Origin: Aestuariivivens marinum
Lineage (GTDB): Bacteria; Bacteroidota; Bacteroidia; Flavobacteriales; Flavobacteriaceae
DNA: 64,000 bases
Direction: 5' to 3'
Assembly: GCF_022662175.1 (NCBI RefSeq)
Contig: NZ_JAKMCR010000001.1
Span: forward strand, 1,426,001 to 1,490,000
The notes under the pieces are model-generated. The model saw nothing but the letters and a program-made list of their open reading frames with translations. It ran no database searches and was not told where the DNA came from. Positions 27,038 to 36,692 of the stretch are shown here, in pieces; positions within the stretch are counted from its first letter, which is position 1, and each line of letters opens with the position of its first letter. Made by a program: the position numbers and the translations under genes.

Positions 27038-28243
27038 ATGAAGTTTGCCATAATAAAAGAACGCAAAAGCCCACCAGATCGTAGGGTAGTGTTTTCTCCA
27101 TCAAAACTAAAAGATGTCAAAACACAATTTCCCAACGCCACTTTTAAAGTAGAACCATCAGATATTAGAATTTTTACAGATCAACAATATGAAGAGGCAG
27201 GTTTTGAAGTAACCGATTATATAACCGATTGTGATGTTATGATAGGTGTTAAGGAAGTTCCTATTGAAGCTTTAATTCCTAATAAAAAATATTTTTTCTT
27301 TTCACATACCATAAAAAAGCAACCTTACAATAGAAAACTACTACAAGCCATATTGGAAAAGAACATAGAGCTTTACGACCATGAGGCTATTGTTGACGAT
27401 AGAGGGTTTAGATTAATAGGTTTTGGACGTTATGCGGGATTAGTGGGAACATACAATGGACTAAGGGCTTTAGGTTTGAGGGATAAACTCTATAGCTTGC
27501 CCAAGGTGGAATCTTTGGCCGATTTAGATGTTTTAAAGGCCGAATTGGATAAAATAAAACTTCCCAACATTAAAATTTTACTTTCCGGTACGGGCAAAGT
27601 AGCACGTGGTGCTCAGGAAATTCTAGACCATTTAGGGGTTAAGGAGGTAAGCGATGCCTTGTATTTAACATCACAATTTACCGAACCAGTATATTGTAAG
27701 GTAGATGTTATGGAATATAGTAAACGTAAAGATGGTAAGGTTGGTAATACACAGGAATTTTATATTGATCCCAGTGGTTATGTGAGCAATTTTATGCCTT
27801 ATGCCAAGCAAACAGATTTCTTTATAGCTGGTCATTTTTATGGTGATGGAGCTCCTTTTTTATTTACAAGGGAAGATGCTAAACACCCCGATTTTAACAT
27901 CAATTTGGTAGCTGATATTAGTTGTGATGTTGATGGACCAGTAGCCAGCACCTTAAGGCCTTCAACCATTGCCGATCCGTTTTATGGTTATGATCCGAAA
28001 ACTGAAAGCGAAGTGGCTTTCGATGCCAAAAATGCCATTACAGTTATGGCTGTTGATAATCTACCATGCGAATTGCCAAAGGATGCAAGTGAAGGTTTTG
28101 GGGATATGTTTTTTGAACATGTTATACCAGCTTTTTACAATAATGATAAAGATGAGGTATTGCAACGGGCCAAGATTACAGATAAAGGAAAGCTTACAGA
28201 ACGGTTTGCCTATCTACAAGACTATGTAGACGAAAAAGAGTAG
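27038..28243 (+). CDS. alanine/saccharopine dehydrogenase-like NAD(P) oxidoreductase
   Basis: A 401-residue cytoplasmic protein of the AlaDH/PNT-saccharopine dehydrogenase (LYS1-like) superfamily. The N-terminal substrate domain starts with FAIIKERKSPPDRRVVFSP, where alanine and lysine-forming saccharopine dehydrogenases have their conserved KE...RV residues. The central nucleotide-binding region contains ILLSGTGKVARGAQEILDHLG, and DISCDVDGP is typical of the saccharopine dehydrogenase branch. Which amino acid it uses cannot be decided here. Followed 28 bp later by an SDR gene, so the two may be co-transcribed. Confidence 0.75.
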   Translation: MKFAIIKERKSPPDRRVVFSPSKLKDVKTQFPNATFKVEPSDIRIFTDQQYEEAGFEVTDYITDCDVMIGVKEVPIEALIPNKKYFFFSHTIKKQPYNRKLLQAILEKNIELYDHEAIVDDRGFRLIGFGRYAGLVGTYNGLRALGLRDKLYSLPKVESLADLDVLKAELDKIKLPNIKILLSGTGKVARGAQEILDHLGVKEVSDALYLTSQFTEPVYCKVDVMEYSKRKDGKVGNTQEFYIDPSGYVSNFMPYAKQTDFFIAGHFYGDGAPFLFTREDAKHPDFNINLVADISCDVDGPVASTLRPSTIADPFYGYDPKTESEVAFDAKNAITVMAVDNLPCELPKDASEGFGDMFFEHVIPAFYNNDKDEVLQRAKITDKGKLTERFAYLQDYVDEKE

Positions 28244-28271
28244 ACCGATCCTATTTTTCTAATTTAATTTT

Positions 28272-29051
28272 ATGACTAAAACAGCATTAATAACAGGAGC
28301 AGCTTCTGGATTGGGCTATGAATTATCATTGCTGTTGGCTAATGATGAATATAATCTAATTTTAATAGATGTTGATTCAGGAAAACTGAATGAAGTCAGG
28401 ACAGAAATTACAAAATCCTATAGTTGCAAGGTTGATGTTATGGTTAAAGATTTGAGTAAACCAAATGTTGCCAATGAAATTATAGAAGCAATTGATGTTA
28501 TTATTGATGTTTTAGTAAATAATGCCGGTTTTGGATTGTTTGGAACGTTTGCCAATACAGAATGGCAAAGAGAATTGGATATGTTGTATGTGCACGTTAT
28601 TACTAGTACGCATTTAACAAAATTAGTATTGGGGGGAATGGTAAAACGAGGATCTGGTAGAATTCTTAATATATCGTCTCTTGCCGCATTTCAACCTGGT
28701 CCACTCATGTCAATTTATTATGCTTCAAAATCGTATTTATTGTCATTTTCTGAAGCTATAGCTAATGAAGTTAAGGGGACTGGAGTAACGGTAACAGTAT
28801 TATGTCCAGGTCCTACAAAAACGGCCTTTCAGGGTGTGGTTTCAGAAAAAACTACAGAAAATAAAATTAGTTTTAACATGGCTTGCCCATCGGATGTTGC
28901 CCAATATGGTTATAAAGCTATGCAAAAAGGAAAAACAGTAGCTATCCCTGGATTAATCAATAAGTTCCTTGCAACTATAAATCGCTTTGTTTCAAGAGGT
29001 ATGGCCACAAAAATTGTTAGAAACCTTCAGGAAAAAAACAGAAAAGAATAA
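28272..29051 (+). CDS. short-chain dehydrogenase/reductase
   Basis: A 259-residue classical SDR. Cofactor loop TGAASGLGYE at 8-17, NNAGFG, the catalytic Ser in ILNISSLAAFQPG, and the YYASK active-site Tyr and Lys. The sequence CPGPTKTAF after the active site is seen in YqjQ/DltE-like SDRs. Substrate unknown. It starts 28 bp after the dehydrogenase gene. Confidence 0.88.
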   Translation: MTKTALITGAASGLGYELSLLLANDEYNLILIDVDSGKLNEVRTEITKSYSCKVDVMVKDLSKPNVANEIIEAIDVIIDVLVNNAGFGLFGTFANTEWQRELDMLYVHVITSTHLTKLVLGGMVKRGSGRILNISSLAAFQPGPLMSIYYASKSYLLSFSEAIANEVKGTGVTVTVLCPGPTKTAFQGVVSEKTTENKISFNMACPSDVAQYGYKAMQKGKTVAIPGLINKFLATINRFVSRGMATKIVRNLQEKNRKE

Positions 29052-29178
29052 TCACATATAAACAATAGGATAGAAATACATAAGCTCAAGATTAATTTAA
29101 TGAATATCCTTTTATAGTTGGTGAAAAAACATTACCTTATAGGGTAATAAACTGTTTGTTAACTCTAAAAAATGTGTT

Positions 29179-29925
29179 ATGAATCCTCCTTTATTGTTTA
29201 TGGTTTTTCTTGTTGTATTTCTGTTTTCAGGTATACGTATAATTTTTGAATACAAACGCGCTTTAAAATTCAGGTTTGGTAAATATGTTAAAACCTTACA
29301 GCCTGGATTTAGATGGATTATTCCTTTAGTTGAGACAATTCAAGTAGTAGATATTAGGGTCATTACTATAAACGTGGTTTCACAGGAAGTAATGACTGAA
29401 GATAACGTACCATGCAGTATAGATGGCGTGGTGTTTTTTAAAGTCATAGATCCAGAAATGGCTGTTTTGGAAGTTGAAGAATACAAGTTTGCCATTACAC
29501 AGTTATCTCAGGCTGCTTTACGGGATGTTTGTGGTAAAGTTGAATTGGATACCATTTTGTCCAAGCGGGAAGAAATGGGTAAAAACATTAAGAATATTGT
29601 TGAGGTTGAAACCAAGGAATGGGGTATTGAGATTATAGATGTTAAAATAAAAGACATCCAATTACCAGAAAACATGAAACGCATGATGGCTAATCAGGCA
29701 GAAGCCGAACGTTCTAGAAGGGCACGCATTATTTTAGCTTTGGCTGAAGAGCAAGCTGCTGGTAAGTTATTAGAAGCTGGTAAATTGATAGATCAATCCC
29801 CATCGGCCATTAAATTAAGATTGTATCAGACCTTATCTAATATTGCATCAGAGAAAAATTCAACCATACTGTTCCCATTCCCTGAAGAAGTATTACCGAG
29901 GCAAACAAAGCAAGAAGTCGACTAA
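29179..29925 (+). CDS. slipin (stomatin/SPFH family membrane protein)
   Basis: A 248-residue SPFH protein. Residues 3-20 form a membrane anchor. The SPFH domain follows (FEYKRALKFRFGKYVKTLQPGFRWIIP, VDIRVITINVVSQEVMTEDNVP, ALRDVCGKVELDTILSKREEMGKNI), then a coiled-coil with AEAERSRRARIILALAEEQAAGKL. Slipins oligomerise at membranes and often work with NfeD-type proteases, but no nfeD gene is adjacent. Confidence 0.93.
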   Translation: MNPPLLFMVFLVVFLFSGIRIIFEYKRALKFRFGKYVKTLQPGFRWIIPLVETIQVVDIRVITINVVSQEVMTEDNVPCSIDGVVFFKVIDPEMAVLEVEEYKFAITQLSQAALRDVCGKVELDTILSKREEMGKNIKNIVEVETKEWGIEIIDVKIKDIQLPENMKRMMANQAEAERSRRARIILALAEEQAAGKLLEAGKLIDQSPSAIKLRLYQTLSNIASEKNSTILFPFPEEVLPRQTKQEVD

Positions 29926-30018
29926 CTAATGAATCATTATTTATTCGAAATAACCTTATAAACTCTTTATGTATTTGTACAAGTTTACTGAAGATTTTAG
30001 CAAAATATTCAATGAATA

Positions 30019-30396
30019 ATGAAACCCGTAGACCAATATTTTTTTAATCAAAAAGAACCCTATCAATCTATTATGCTCTATGTTAGGAGTGTTATTTTGA
30101 ATACGCTTCCCGATGTGGTTGAACGTTACAGTTACAAGATTCCGTTTTATAACATTGGAAAAAAGCCCATGCTGTACTTAAATATTTTGAAGGGTAAGGA
30201 CTATGTGGATGTGGCTTTTGTGCAGGGTATTTTATTAGAAAATGAGTATCCTGTATTAAAAGATGACAATAATCGAAAGCAAGTGCGCTCTATTCAATTA
30301 AGATCAATAGAAGATTTAGATCACGAGCAGTTTCAAGAGTTGTTGCATGCCGCGGCAGAGCGCATACGAAACAGTAATAAGGCTTGGTTTATTTAG
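30019..30396 (+). CDS. DUF1801 (YdhG-like) protein
   Basis: A 125-residue cytoplasmic protein with the DUF1801 pattern: a helix (PYQSIMLYVRSVILNTLPDVVERYSYKIPFYNIGKKPMLYLN) followed by a small beta-sheet (KDYVDVAFVQG). Family function is unknown; a frataxin-like fold has been noted for relatives. Single gene. Confidence 0.8.
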   Translation: MKPVDQYFFNQKEPYQSIMLYVRSVILNTLPDVVERYSYKIPFYNIGKKPMLYLNILKGKDYVDVAFVQGILLENEYPVLKDDNNRKQVRSIQLRSIEDLDHEQFQELLHAAAERIRNSNKAWFI

Positions 30397-30448
30397 GTTA
30401 AAGGTTTCTGGCTTTTAAGTTTGAGATTTGAATTTAATTACCCGTCAC

Positions 30449-30483
30449 TATTAACCTGTTTCGTCTTTGGTTATTATTTTTTT
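30449..30483 (+). terminator. weak terminator after the DUF1801 gene
   Basis: TATTAACC (30449-30456) and GGTTATTA (30469-30476) can pair with one mismatch around a 12-base loop, followed by seven T. It lies about 50 bases past the stop codon. Confidence 0.4.
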
Positions 30484-30554
30484 CTCTGCAAGATGTAAAG
30501 GCGCGTAAGGTTTAAAATTGTAAACAGCGACTGCAACTACCTAATGAATGCTAC

Positions 30555-31376
30555 TTACTGAAGACTATTAACTGTTTTTCTAATAGCTACAAGGTTGGTT
30601 AGCAGTTTTTCCAAATTATCCAAATGTAACATATTGGCACCATCACTTTTAGCATTGGCAGGATCAAAATGGGTTTCAATAAAGAGCCCATCTACATTGT
30701 TTACTACCCCGGCACGTGCAATGGTTTCAATCATATCTGGTCTGCCCCCTGTTACACCAATGGTTTGGTTAGGTTGTTGAAGTGAATGGGTAACATCTAA
30801 AATAGTTGGAGCATATTGACGCATGGTAGGAATGCCTCTAAAGTCCACTACCATATCTTGATAACCAAACATGGTGCCTCTATCGGTTATCCATGCGTTT
30901 TCATTTCCAGCATCTTTTACCTTTTGCACAGCATGTTTCATGGCTTCAGGACTCATAAACTGACCTTTTTTTAGATTCACCACCTTGCCAGTTTCGGCTG
31001 CTGCGACAACCAGGTCAGTTTGACGAACCAAAAAGGCAGGGATTTGCAATACATCAACATATTGCGCTGCAAATGCAGCATCAGAAACTTCATGGATATC
31101 TGTTACGGTAGGTACATCAAAGGTTTCTGAAACTTTCTTTAAAATGTTTAATGCTTTTTCGTCACCAATTCCAGTAAAACTATCAATCCTACTTCTATTA
31201 GCTTTTTTAAAGCTCCCTTTAAACACATAGGGTATTTCAAGTTTATTAGTTATGGTAATCACTTTTTCGGCTATACGTAAGGCCATATCTTCGCTTTCGA
31301 TAGCACATGGACCAGCCAATAAGAAAAAATTATCAGAATTAATATGTTTTAGTTTTGGAATATCTTGAAGGTTCAT
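30555..31376 (-). CDS. kdsA: 3-deoxy-8-phosphooctulonate synthase
   Basis: A 273-residue enzyme that condenses phosphoenolpyruvate with arabinose-5-phosphate to make KDO-8-phosphate for lipid A core synthesis. Markers: FLLAGPCAIESEDMA, GSFKKANRSR, LQIPAFLVRQTDL, VNLKKGQFMSP, FGYQDMVVDFRG, THSLQQPN and VDGLFIETHFDP. Full length. Divergent from typA. Confidence 0.96.
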   Translation of the reverse strand: MNLQDIPKLKHINSDNFFLLAGPCAIESEDMALRIAEKVITITNKLEIPYVFKGSFKKANRSRIDSFTGIGDEKALNILKKVSETFDVPTVTDIHEVSDAAFAAQYVDVLQIPAFLVRQTDLVVAAAETGKVVNLKKGQFMSPEAMKHAVQKVKDAGNENAWITDRGTMFGYQDMVVDFRGIPTMRQYAPTILDVTHSLQQPNQTIGVTGGRPDMIETIARAGVVNNVDGLFIETHFDPANAKSDGANMLHLDNLEKLLTNLVAIRKTVNSLQ

Positions 31377-31409
31377 TGATATAATTAATGTGTTTTACAA
31401 AGTTTGTTG

Positions 31410-31417
31410 CAAAGATA
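31410..31417 (-). promoter_or_regulatory. kdsA promoter -7 element
   Basis: TATCTTTG on the minus strand, 34 bases before the kdsA ATG. A matching TTG at -33 is not clear. Confidence 0.4.
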
Positions 31418-31453
31418 GTTTAATTATCCATAGAAATATTGACATTTAATAGC

Positions 31454-31481
31454 TTGCATGTTAAAATATAGCGTACCTTTG
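31454..31481 (+). promoter_or_regulatory. typA promoter
   Basis: TTG (31454-31456), 17-base spacer, TACCTTTG (31474-31481) followed by CACGC: a strong housekeeping-type Bacteroidota promoter, 26 bases before the typA ATG. Confidence 0.65.
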
Positions 31482-31506
31482 CACGCTTAAATTAAGGCAT
31501 GTAGTT

Positions 31507-33306
31507 ATGGCTAATATTAAAAATATTGCAATTATTGCGCATGTAGACCATGGAAAGACGACCTTGGTAGACAAAATTATGTACCATTGCCAATTGTTCC
31601 GTGAGAACGAAAACACAGGCGATTTAATTCTCGATAATAACGACTTGGAGCGTGAGCGTGGTATAACCATTACCTCAAAAAACGTTTCGGTAACTTATAA
31701 AGACACAAAAATTAATATTATAGATACACCAGGCCACGCCGATTTTGGTGGTGAGGTAGAGCGTGTACTCAATATGGCTGATGGAGTACTGCTATTGGTT
31801 GATGCCTTTGAAGGCCCCATGCCACAAACCCGTTTTGTATTACAGAAGGCTATTGATTTGGGCCTTAAACCGTGTGTGGTTATCAATAAAGTGGATAAAG
31901 AAAACTGTACTCCAGATGAGGTACACGAAAAGGTATTCGATTTAATGTTTGAATTGGGTGCTGAAGAATGGCAGTTGGATTTTCCAACCGTTTATGGTTC
32001 GGCAAAAAATAACTGGATGAGTACCGATTGGCAAAAGCAAACCAAAAATATTGAGCCGTTATTAGATATGGTTATTGAACATATTCCATCGCCTAGAATT
32101 GAAACGGGAACAACGCAAATGCTTATTACCTCGCTTGATTATTCGTCTTTTACAGGGCGAATTGCTATTGGGCGTTTAACGCGAGGAGAGCTAAAAGTTA
32201 ATCAGAATATCTCCTTAGTAAAAAGAAATGGTAGTATAGTAAAATCTAAAATTAAAGAACTGCATACCTTTGAAGGTTTGGGACGTAAAAAAGTAGATGA
32301 GGTTTTTGCTGGCGATATTTGTGCGATTGTAGGTTTGGAAGGTTTTGAGATTGGTGATACTGTTGCCGATTGGGAAACCCCTGAAGGTTTAAAAACCATT
32401 GCTATAGATGAACCAACTATGAGTATGCTATTTACCATTAACGATTCCCCTTTTTTTGGTAAGGACGGTAAGTATGTTACTTCTCGTCATATAAAAGAGC
32501 GATTAACCAAAGAGTTGGAGAAAAACTTGGCCTTAAGGGTGGAAGAAACCAATAGCGCCGATAAGTTTATGGTGTTTGGTCGTGGTGTACTGCATTTATC
32601 GGTATTGATTGAAACCATGCGACGTGAGGGATATGAATTGCAGATAGGGCAACCTCAGGTAATTATAAAAGAAATTGATGGTGTAAAATGTGAGCCTGTT
32701 GAAGAAATGACTATAGATTTACCTGAAGAAGTTTCGGGTAAAGCTATAGAAATGGTAACTATGAGGAAAGGGGAAATGATAAGTATGGAAGCCAAAGGTG
32801 ATCGTATGGTATGTGAGTTTGTTGTGCCATCACGAGGCATTATTGGATTAAGGAATCAATTGCTTACTGCTACTGCAGGAGAAGCTATTATGGCTCATCG
32901 CTTTAAGGAATATCAACCATTAAAAGGTGGCATTCCTGAACGTCAGAACGGTAGTTTAGTGTCTATGGAAAATGGACAAGCTATTCCTTATTCTATAGAT
33001 AAGTTACAGGAACGCGGGAAGTTTTTTATCGATCCGGGAGAAGATATTTACGAAGGCCAGGTAATTGGTGAAAATTCACGAGGGGATGATATGGTGGTAA
33101 ATGTGACAAAAACAAAAAAACTAAGTAACGTACGTTCTGCTGGTGCAGATGATAAAGCTAGAATAGTACCAGCAATTAAATTTTCTTTAGAGGAAGCATT
33201 GGAGTATATCCAAAAAGATGAATATGTTGAAGTAACCCCAAACCATCTGCGATTACGTAAAATATTATTGACCGAAGTAGAGCGCAAGCGAAGTAAAGCC
33301 ATTTAA
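31507..33306 (+). CDS. typA: ribosome-binding GTPase TypA/BipA
   Basis: A 599-residue translational GTPase involved in 50S assembly and stress responses. G1 AHVDHGKTTLVDK, G2 in RERGITITSKNV, G3 DTPGHADFGGEVER and G4 NKVDKE are all intact. EF-G-like domains follow, and the C-terminal BipA-specific segment includes VPSRGIIGLRNQLLT and ECVEVTP-like EYVEVTPNHLRLRK. Full length, well-placed promoter. Confidence 0.97.
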   Translation: MANIKNIAIIAHVDHGKTTLVDKIMYHCQLFRENENTGDLILDNNDLERERGITITSKNVSVTYKDTKINIIDTPGHADFGGEVERVLNMADGVLLLVDAFEGPMPQTRFVLQKAIDLGLKPCVVINKVDKENCTPDEVHEKVFDLMFELGAEEWQLDFPTVYGSAKNNWMSTDWQKQTKNIEPLLDMVIEHIPSPRIETGTTQMLITSLDYSSFTGRIAIGRLTRGELKVNQNISLVKRNGSIVKSKIKELHTFEGLGRKKVDEVFAGDICAIVGLEGFEIGDTVADWETPEGLKTIAIDEPTMSMLFTINDSPFFGKDGKYVTSRHIKERLTKELEKNLALRVEETNSADKFMVFGRGVLHLSVLIETMRREGYELQIGQPQVIIKEIDGVKCEPVEEMTIDLPEEVSGKAIEMVTMRKGEMISMEAKGDRMVCEFVVPSRGIIGLRNQLLTATAGEAIMAHRFKEYQPLKGGIPERQNGSLVSMENGQAIPYSIDKLQERGKFFIDPGEDIYEGQVIGENSRGDDMVVNVTKTKKLSNVRSAGADDKARIVPAIKFSLEEALEYIQKDEYVEVTPNHLRLRKILLTEVERKRSKAI

Positions 33307-33378
33307 AAAGTGATTGTTAATTATAAAGTAAAAAGGGGGAAGCTGTTAAAGGTTTCCCTTTTTTTATTAATATTGTTT

Positions 33379-33630
33379 ATGGAGTTATTTGGAATTACTG
33401 TATTGGAATACGTAGGGTATTTAGCATCCTTAATGGTACTGCTTTCTTTTACAATGAAAGGCATTAAAAAGTTACGTCTTGTGAATATGATTGGGTGTAT
33501 TCTATTTATTTTGTATGGTTTTTTAATGCCTTCATTGCGAATAGGTTTACCTATAATAATTGCCAATGTGGCAATTTTTTCAGTTAATTTTTATTATCTG
33601 TTGCAAAAGCCAGCTCCTAAAAACAATTAA
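33379..33630 (+). CDS. small YgjV-like membrane protein
   Basis: An 83-residue inner-membrane protein with three hydrophobic helices (VGYLASLMVLLSF, LVNMIGCILFILYGFLMPS, IIIANVAIFSVNFYYLLQ), matching the YgjV-type family. A GTG at 33310 would give 23 more residues, but the ATG at 33379 starts at the normal family N-terminus (MELFGITVLEYVGYLAS). Similar proteins are often mislabelled uroporphyrinogen decarboxylase, which the sequence does not support. Function unknown. Confidence 0.65.
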   Translation: MELFGITVLEYVGYLASLMVLLSFTMKGIKKLRLVNMIGCILFILYGFLMPSLRIGLPIIIANVAIFSVNFYYLLQKPAPKNN

Positions 33631-33752
33631 TTTTTTTTCAAACCTTTAGTTCCTTAAACGATTTGTATATTTGGTCAATAGAGAGTGGGATAAATTCTTT
33701 TATAGATTTTAAGGTTTTCGATTTGTTTATCAAAACAGCTAATTCAATATAA

Positions 33753-35054
33753 TTGAAGAGACTATTAGCGTATATAAATAGCAAAGTTTTAGTTAAAATA
33801 ACATCTTTAAAAATGGTTTCGGTTTTTGTAAAGATGTTATCGGGTATTTTAACTTCAAAGGCTATAGCATTGTTTATTGGAGCTGAAGGCCTTGCGCTTA
33901 TTGGTAATTTAAGAAATTTTACCAGCTCAGTTCAATCTGTTTCAACTGTTGGGGTATATAATGGGGCAGTGAAGTACATAGCAGATTTTAGGGAAGATAT
34001 GGTTAAGTTGAGTAAAACGATTTCAACTGTATTTTACTTGGGATTTGTGGTTACGATTTTACTATCTTTCCTTTGCTATTTTTTTGCTGAATCTATTAAC
34101 GACTTAATCTTTCCCGATTATAATAACTATGCCTATGTTATAAGGATCTTTGCGGTTGTGCTTCCTTTTTATGCATTAAACATGTTTTCTTTTTCTATAA
34201 TGAATGGGTTTGCCAAGTATAAAAATTTGATAGTAATAAATATCATTGGTCAAACGCTTGGGTTATCAATAGCTTTAATTTTAATTTATCAAAAACGAAT
34301 AGATGGTGCGTTAATTTCTGTTGCCATAGCCGAAGCCTTAATTTTTTTAATAACGTTGGTAGGAATTATTAACAGAAAGAGTTTATCAAATTTGATTCAG
34401 GTCAAAGAAATTAGCTTTTGGATTATTAAGAAATTAAGCCCTTATTCCATGATGGCTTTGTTTTCAGCAATAATTTTACCCTTGGTTTTAATTGCTATCA
34501 GATCTTACATTATAGAGTATGTAAGCTACAAGGATGCTGGGTTTTGGGAAGCCATGACACGTATTTCTAAGTATTATCTTATGTTTGTTACTGCGCTTAT
34601 GGCATTTTACATATTACCAAGATTTGCTGAAATAGACTCGGTAAAAGAATTTAGAAGGGAAGTGTTTAGTTTTTACAAAGCAGTGGTGCCCATGTTTGCA
34701 TTGGGACTAATTCTTATTTATTTGTTAAGATCTGTTATCGTTACTGTTGTTTTTTCAGAAGAATTTGAACCGGTCGAGGAGTTGTTTTTATGGCAGCTAT
34801 TGGGAGACTTTGTTAAGGTTTTGTCAACCGTTATTGCTTATCAATTTCTTGCTAAGAAGATGTTCTGGCATTACATTGTTACGGAAGCTTTTTTGGTAAT
34901 TATCCTATATGTAACCAGTATTTATTTTATAAAACTATTTGGAGTTGAAGGTGCCGTTATTGGTCATTTGGTAAGCTATACCATGTATTTTGGTGTGATA
35001 TTGCTTATCTTCGGAAGTTCTTTGTTTGGAGTGGATAATCAAAGGGTTGAGTAG
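33753..35054 (+). CDS. Wzx-type polysaccharide flippase (first copy)
   Basis: A 433-residue MOP-superfamily exporter that flips lipid-linked oligosaccharide across the inner membrane. About 12 hydrophobic segments are visible; landmarks are SGILTSKAIALFIGAEGLALIGNLRNF and FLWQLLGDFVKVLSTVIAYQFLAKKMF, as in WzxE-like proteins. The start is TTG. It is supported by the second flippase (40263), whose N-terminus aligns with it (KITSLKMVS against KITSVNAVV); the first ATG (33813) would remove this part. First gene of the glycan cluster. Confidence 0.88.
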   Translation: MKRLLAYINSKVLVKITSLKMVSVFVKMLSGILTSKAIALFIGAEGLALIGNLRNFTSSVQSVSTVGVYNGAVKYIADFREDMVKLSKTISTVFYLGFVVTILLSFLCYFFAESINDLIFPDYNNYAYVIRIFAVVLPFYALNMFSFSIMNGFAKYKNLIVINIIGQTLGLSIALILIYQKRIDGALISVAIAEALIFLITLVGIINRKSLSNLIQVKEISFWIIKKLSPYSMMALFSAIILPLVLIAIRSYIIEYVSYKDAGFWEAMTRISKYYLMFVTALMAFYILPRFAEIDSVKEFRREVFSFYKAVVPMFALGLILIYLLRSVIVTVVFSEEFEPVEELFLWQLLGDFVKVLSTVIAYQFLAKKMFWHYIVTEAFLVIILYVTSIYFIKLFGVEGAVIGHLVSYTMYFGVILLIFGSSLFGVDNQRVE

Positions 35055-35116
35055 TAATGTTTTTACGATTTTATAGAAAAAAGGTTATATTAATGATTAG
35101 TTGAAAATATTAAATT

Positions 35117-35317
35117 ATGTATTTTCTTTATTTTGATCCGGGTTTGGGTGCTATGATTGTTCAAGCTATTGTGGCAGCTGTAGCAGGAGTTTTGTTGTTT
35201 TCAAAAAATTTAGTTTATAAAATGAAGCTGTTTTTTGGTTTGGCTAAAGAGAAAAATGCGCTTAATGACATTGATGTTACAGATAGTGATATAGAAAAAA
35301 AGAGAAAGAGTGAATAA
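35117..35317 (+). CDS. 66-residue DPG-motif membrane protein
   Basis: A tiny protein starting MYFLYFDPGLGAMIVQ, with one membrane helix (IVQAIVAAVAGVLLFSKNLVY) and a charged C-terminal tail. Small proteins with a DPGTGS-like N-terminus are often encoded beside glycan methyltransferases and sulfatase-fold enzymes; their role is not known to me. Its stop overlaps the start of the methyltransferase by 8 bases, so translation is probably coupled. Confidence 0.7.
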   Translation: MYFLYFDPGLGAMIVQAIVAAVAGVLLFSKNLVYKMKLFFGLAKEKNALNDIDVTDSDIEKKRKSE

Positions 35318-36692
35318 TAGAAGTTTTCATTCAGCTTCATTTAGAGACCCGTCTGGTTATGTTTTTGTTGAAAATGGTCTTATAAAACGTTGTGTCAATC
35401 CAATTTACTTCAAACAGTACTTTACCTTTAAGGAACAGGGTTTTTATAATAATTTATTCTCTGCAGGACTTTTAATCAGACACGAGGAAATTACGGTTAC
35501 TGATACAGAAATAATAATTCAACCAGAACAAATTCCTTTTATTACTTATCATTACGAATGGAGTTTTAATCAATATAAGGAAGCAGCACTTTTAACATTA
35601 AAATTACAAAAATACTGTTTAGATCATAATTTTACGCTTAAAGATGCATCTGCATTTAATGTTACTTTTCATAAAGGTAAAGCGGTTTTTATAGATTCAT
35701 TGTCTTTCGATTTTTATCAGGAAAATCAACCTTGGAGAGCTTACAAGCAATTTATAATGCACTTTTTGGGACCTTTGGTTTTGGCAAAATATATTGGAGT
35801 TAAAGCTTTGGGTCTAATGGTGAATTTTATTGATGGTATACCCTTGGATATGTTATCTTCAATGCTGCCATTAAAAACGAAATTTAACCCTTTTTTATAT
35901 TCAAATATTCATTTATTGGCAAAGTTTGAAAGCAAACATAATGAAGATTACAAAGGTAATGTAAAAGAAGCCAAGCTCTCAAAAAAGGCCCAACTAAATA
36001 TCGTAAAAGGTTTATACGATTACATAAACAACTTTCAGATTGAGACAGCTAGTGAGTGGGGGAATTATTATTCTAAAACGAATTACTCTGAATCAAGTTT
36101 TATGCTAAAATCGAAGCTTGTAGATTCATGGATAAATAAGTTAGGGGCGGAAACTTTAGTTGATATAGGTGGCAATGATGGTACTTTTGTTCGTAGAATA
36201 AATAGAAAATTGAAAATGGCACTTGTTTGCGATATAGATAATAATGCGGTTGATTTAAATTTTAAATCGGTAAAAGCTAATCAAGAAAAACACATATTAC
36301 CCTTTGTTATAGATGTGTTAAATCCGTCTGCTTCTATAGGGTTTAATAATACCGAAAGAGCTTCTTTTTTAAAACGAATTAAGGCCTTTGGTCCTGATGC
36401 TACACTTGCTTTGGCCGTAATACATCATTTGACCCTGTCAGGAAATGTTCCTTTTCATGGGTCGGCCGAATTTTTTGCCTCTTTTTCGAAATATTTGATT
36501 ATAGAGTTTCCAAAGCGTGAAGATTCTTGGGTGCAGCGCCTATTAAAAACAAAAGGGGAATTTGAAGATTATTTTGATTTTTATAATATTGATGTTTTTG
36601 AAAAAAGTTATACTATTTATTTCAATATTTTGGAGAAAGAACTTATTGTTGATTCCAATCGCATCATGTATTTACTTAAAAGAAAAGAATGA
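35310..36692 (+). CDS. class I SAM-dependent methyltransferase, NoeA-like
   Basis: A 460-residue protein. The N-terminal half (1-240) is a helical domain of unknown role found in NoeA-type proteins (HSASFRDPSGYVF, TLKDASAFNVTFHKGKAVFIDSLSF). The C-terminal half has a Rossmann methyltransferase with the SAM motif LVDIGGNDGTFVRR (about 285-300), the acidic end of strand 2 (CDIDNNAVDLN), and LALAVIHHL near motif IV. Start codon is GTG overlapping the previous gene; the next gene overlaps by 4 bases (ATGA). Likely modifies a cluster glycan; the acceptor is unknown. Confidence 0.8.
   Translation: MNNRSFHSASFRDPSGYVFVENGLIKRCVNPIYFKQYFTFKEQGFYNNLFSAGLLIRHEEITVTDTEIIIQPEQIPFITYHYEWSFNQYKEAALLTLKLQKYCLDHNFTLKDASAFNVTFHKGKAVFIDSLSFDFYQENQPWRAYKQFIMHFLGPLVLAKYIGVKALGLMVNFIDGIPLDMLSSMLPLKTKFNPFLYSNIHLLAKFESKHNEDYKGNVKEAKLSKKAQLNIVKGLYDYINNFQIETASEWGNYYSKTNYSESSFMLKSKLVDSWINKLGAETLVDIGGNDGTFVRRINRKLKMALVCDIDNNAVDLNFKSVKANQEKHILPFVIDVLNPSASIGFNNTERASFLKRIKAFGPDATLALAVIHHLTLSGNVPFHGSAEFFASFSKYLIIEFPKREDSWVQRLLKTKGEFEDYFDFYNIDVFEKSYTIYFNILEKELIVDSNRIMYLLKRKE

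Noticed and set aside
26910-27104. 64-codon minus-strand frame across the tmRNA upstream region
   Set aside because: It crosses the REP-like unit and the start of the dehydrogenase gene and shows no protein features.
33310-33630. Uroporphyrinogen decarboxylase label often given to such proteins
   Set aside because: The protein is only about 83 residues with three membrane helices and has no decarboxylase motif.
35117-35317. Small protein as a toxin of a toxin-antitoxin pair
   Set aside because: The partner gene is a large methyltransferase in a glycan cluster; the DPG start and conserved context do not fit a toxin.
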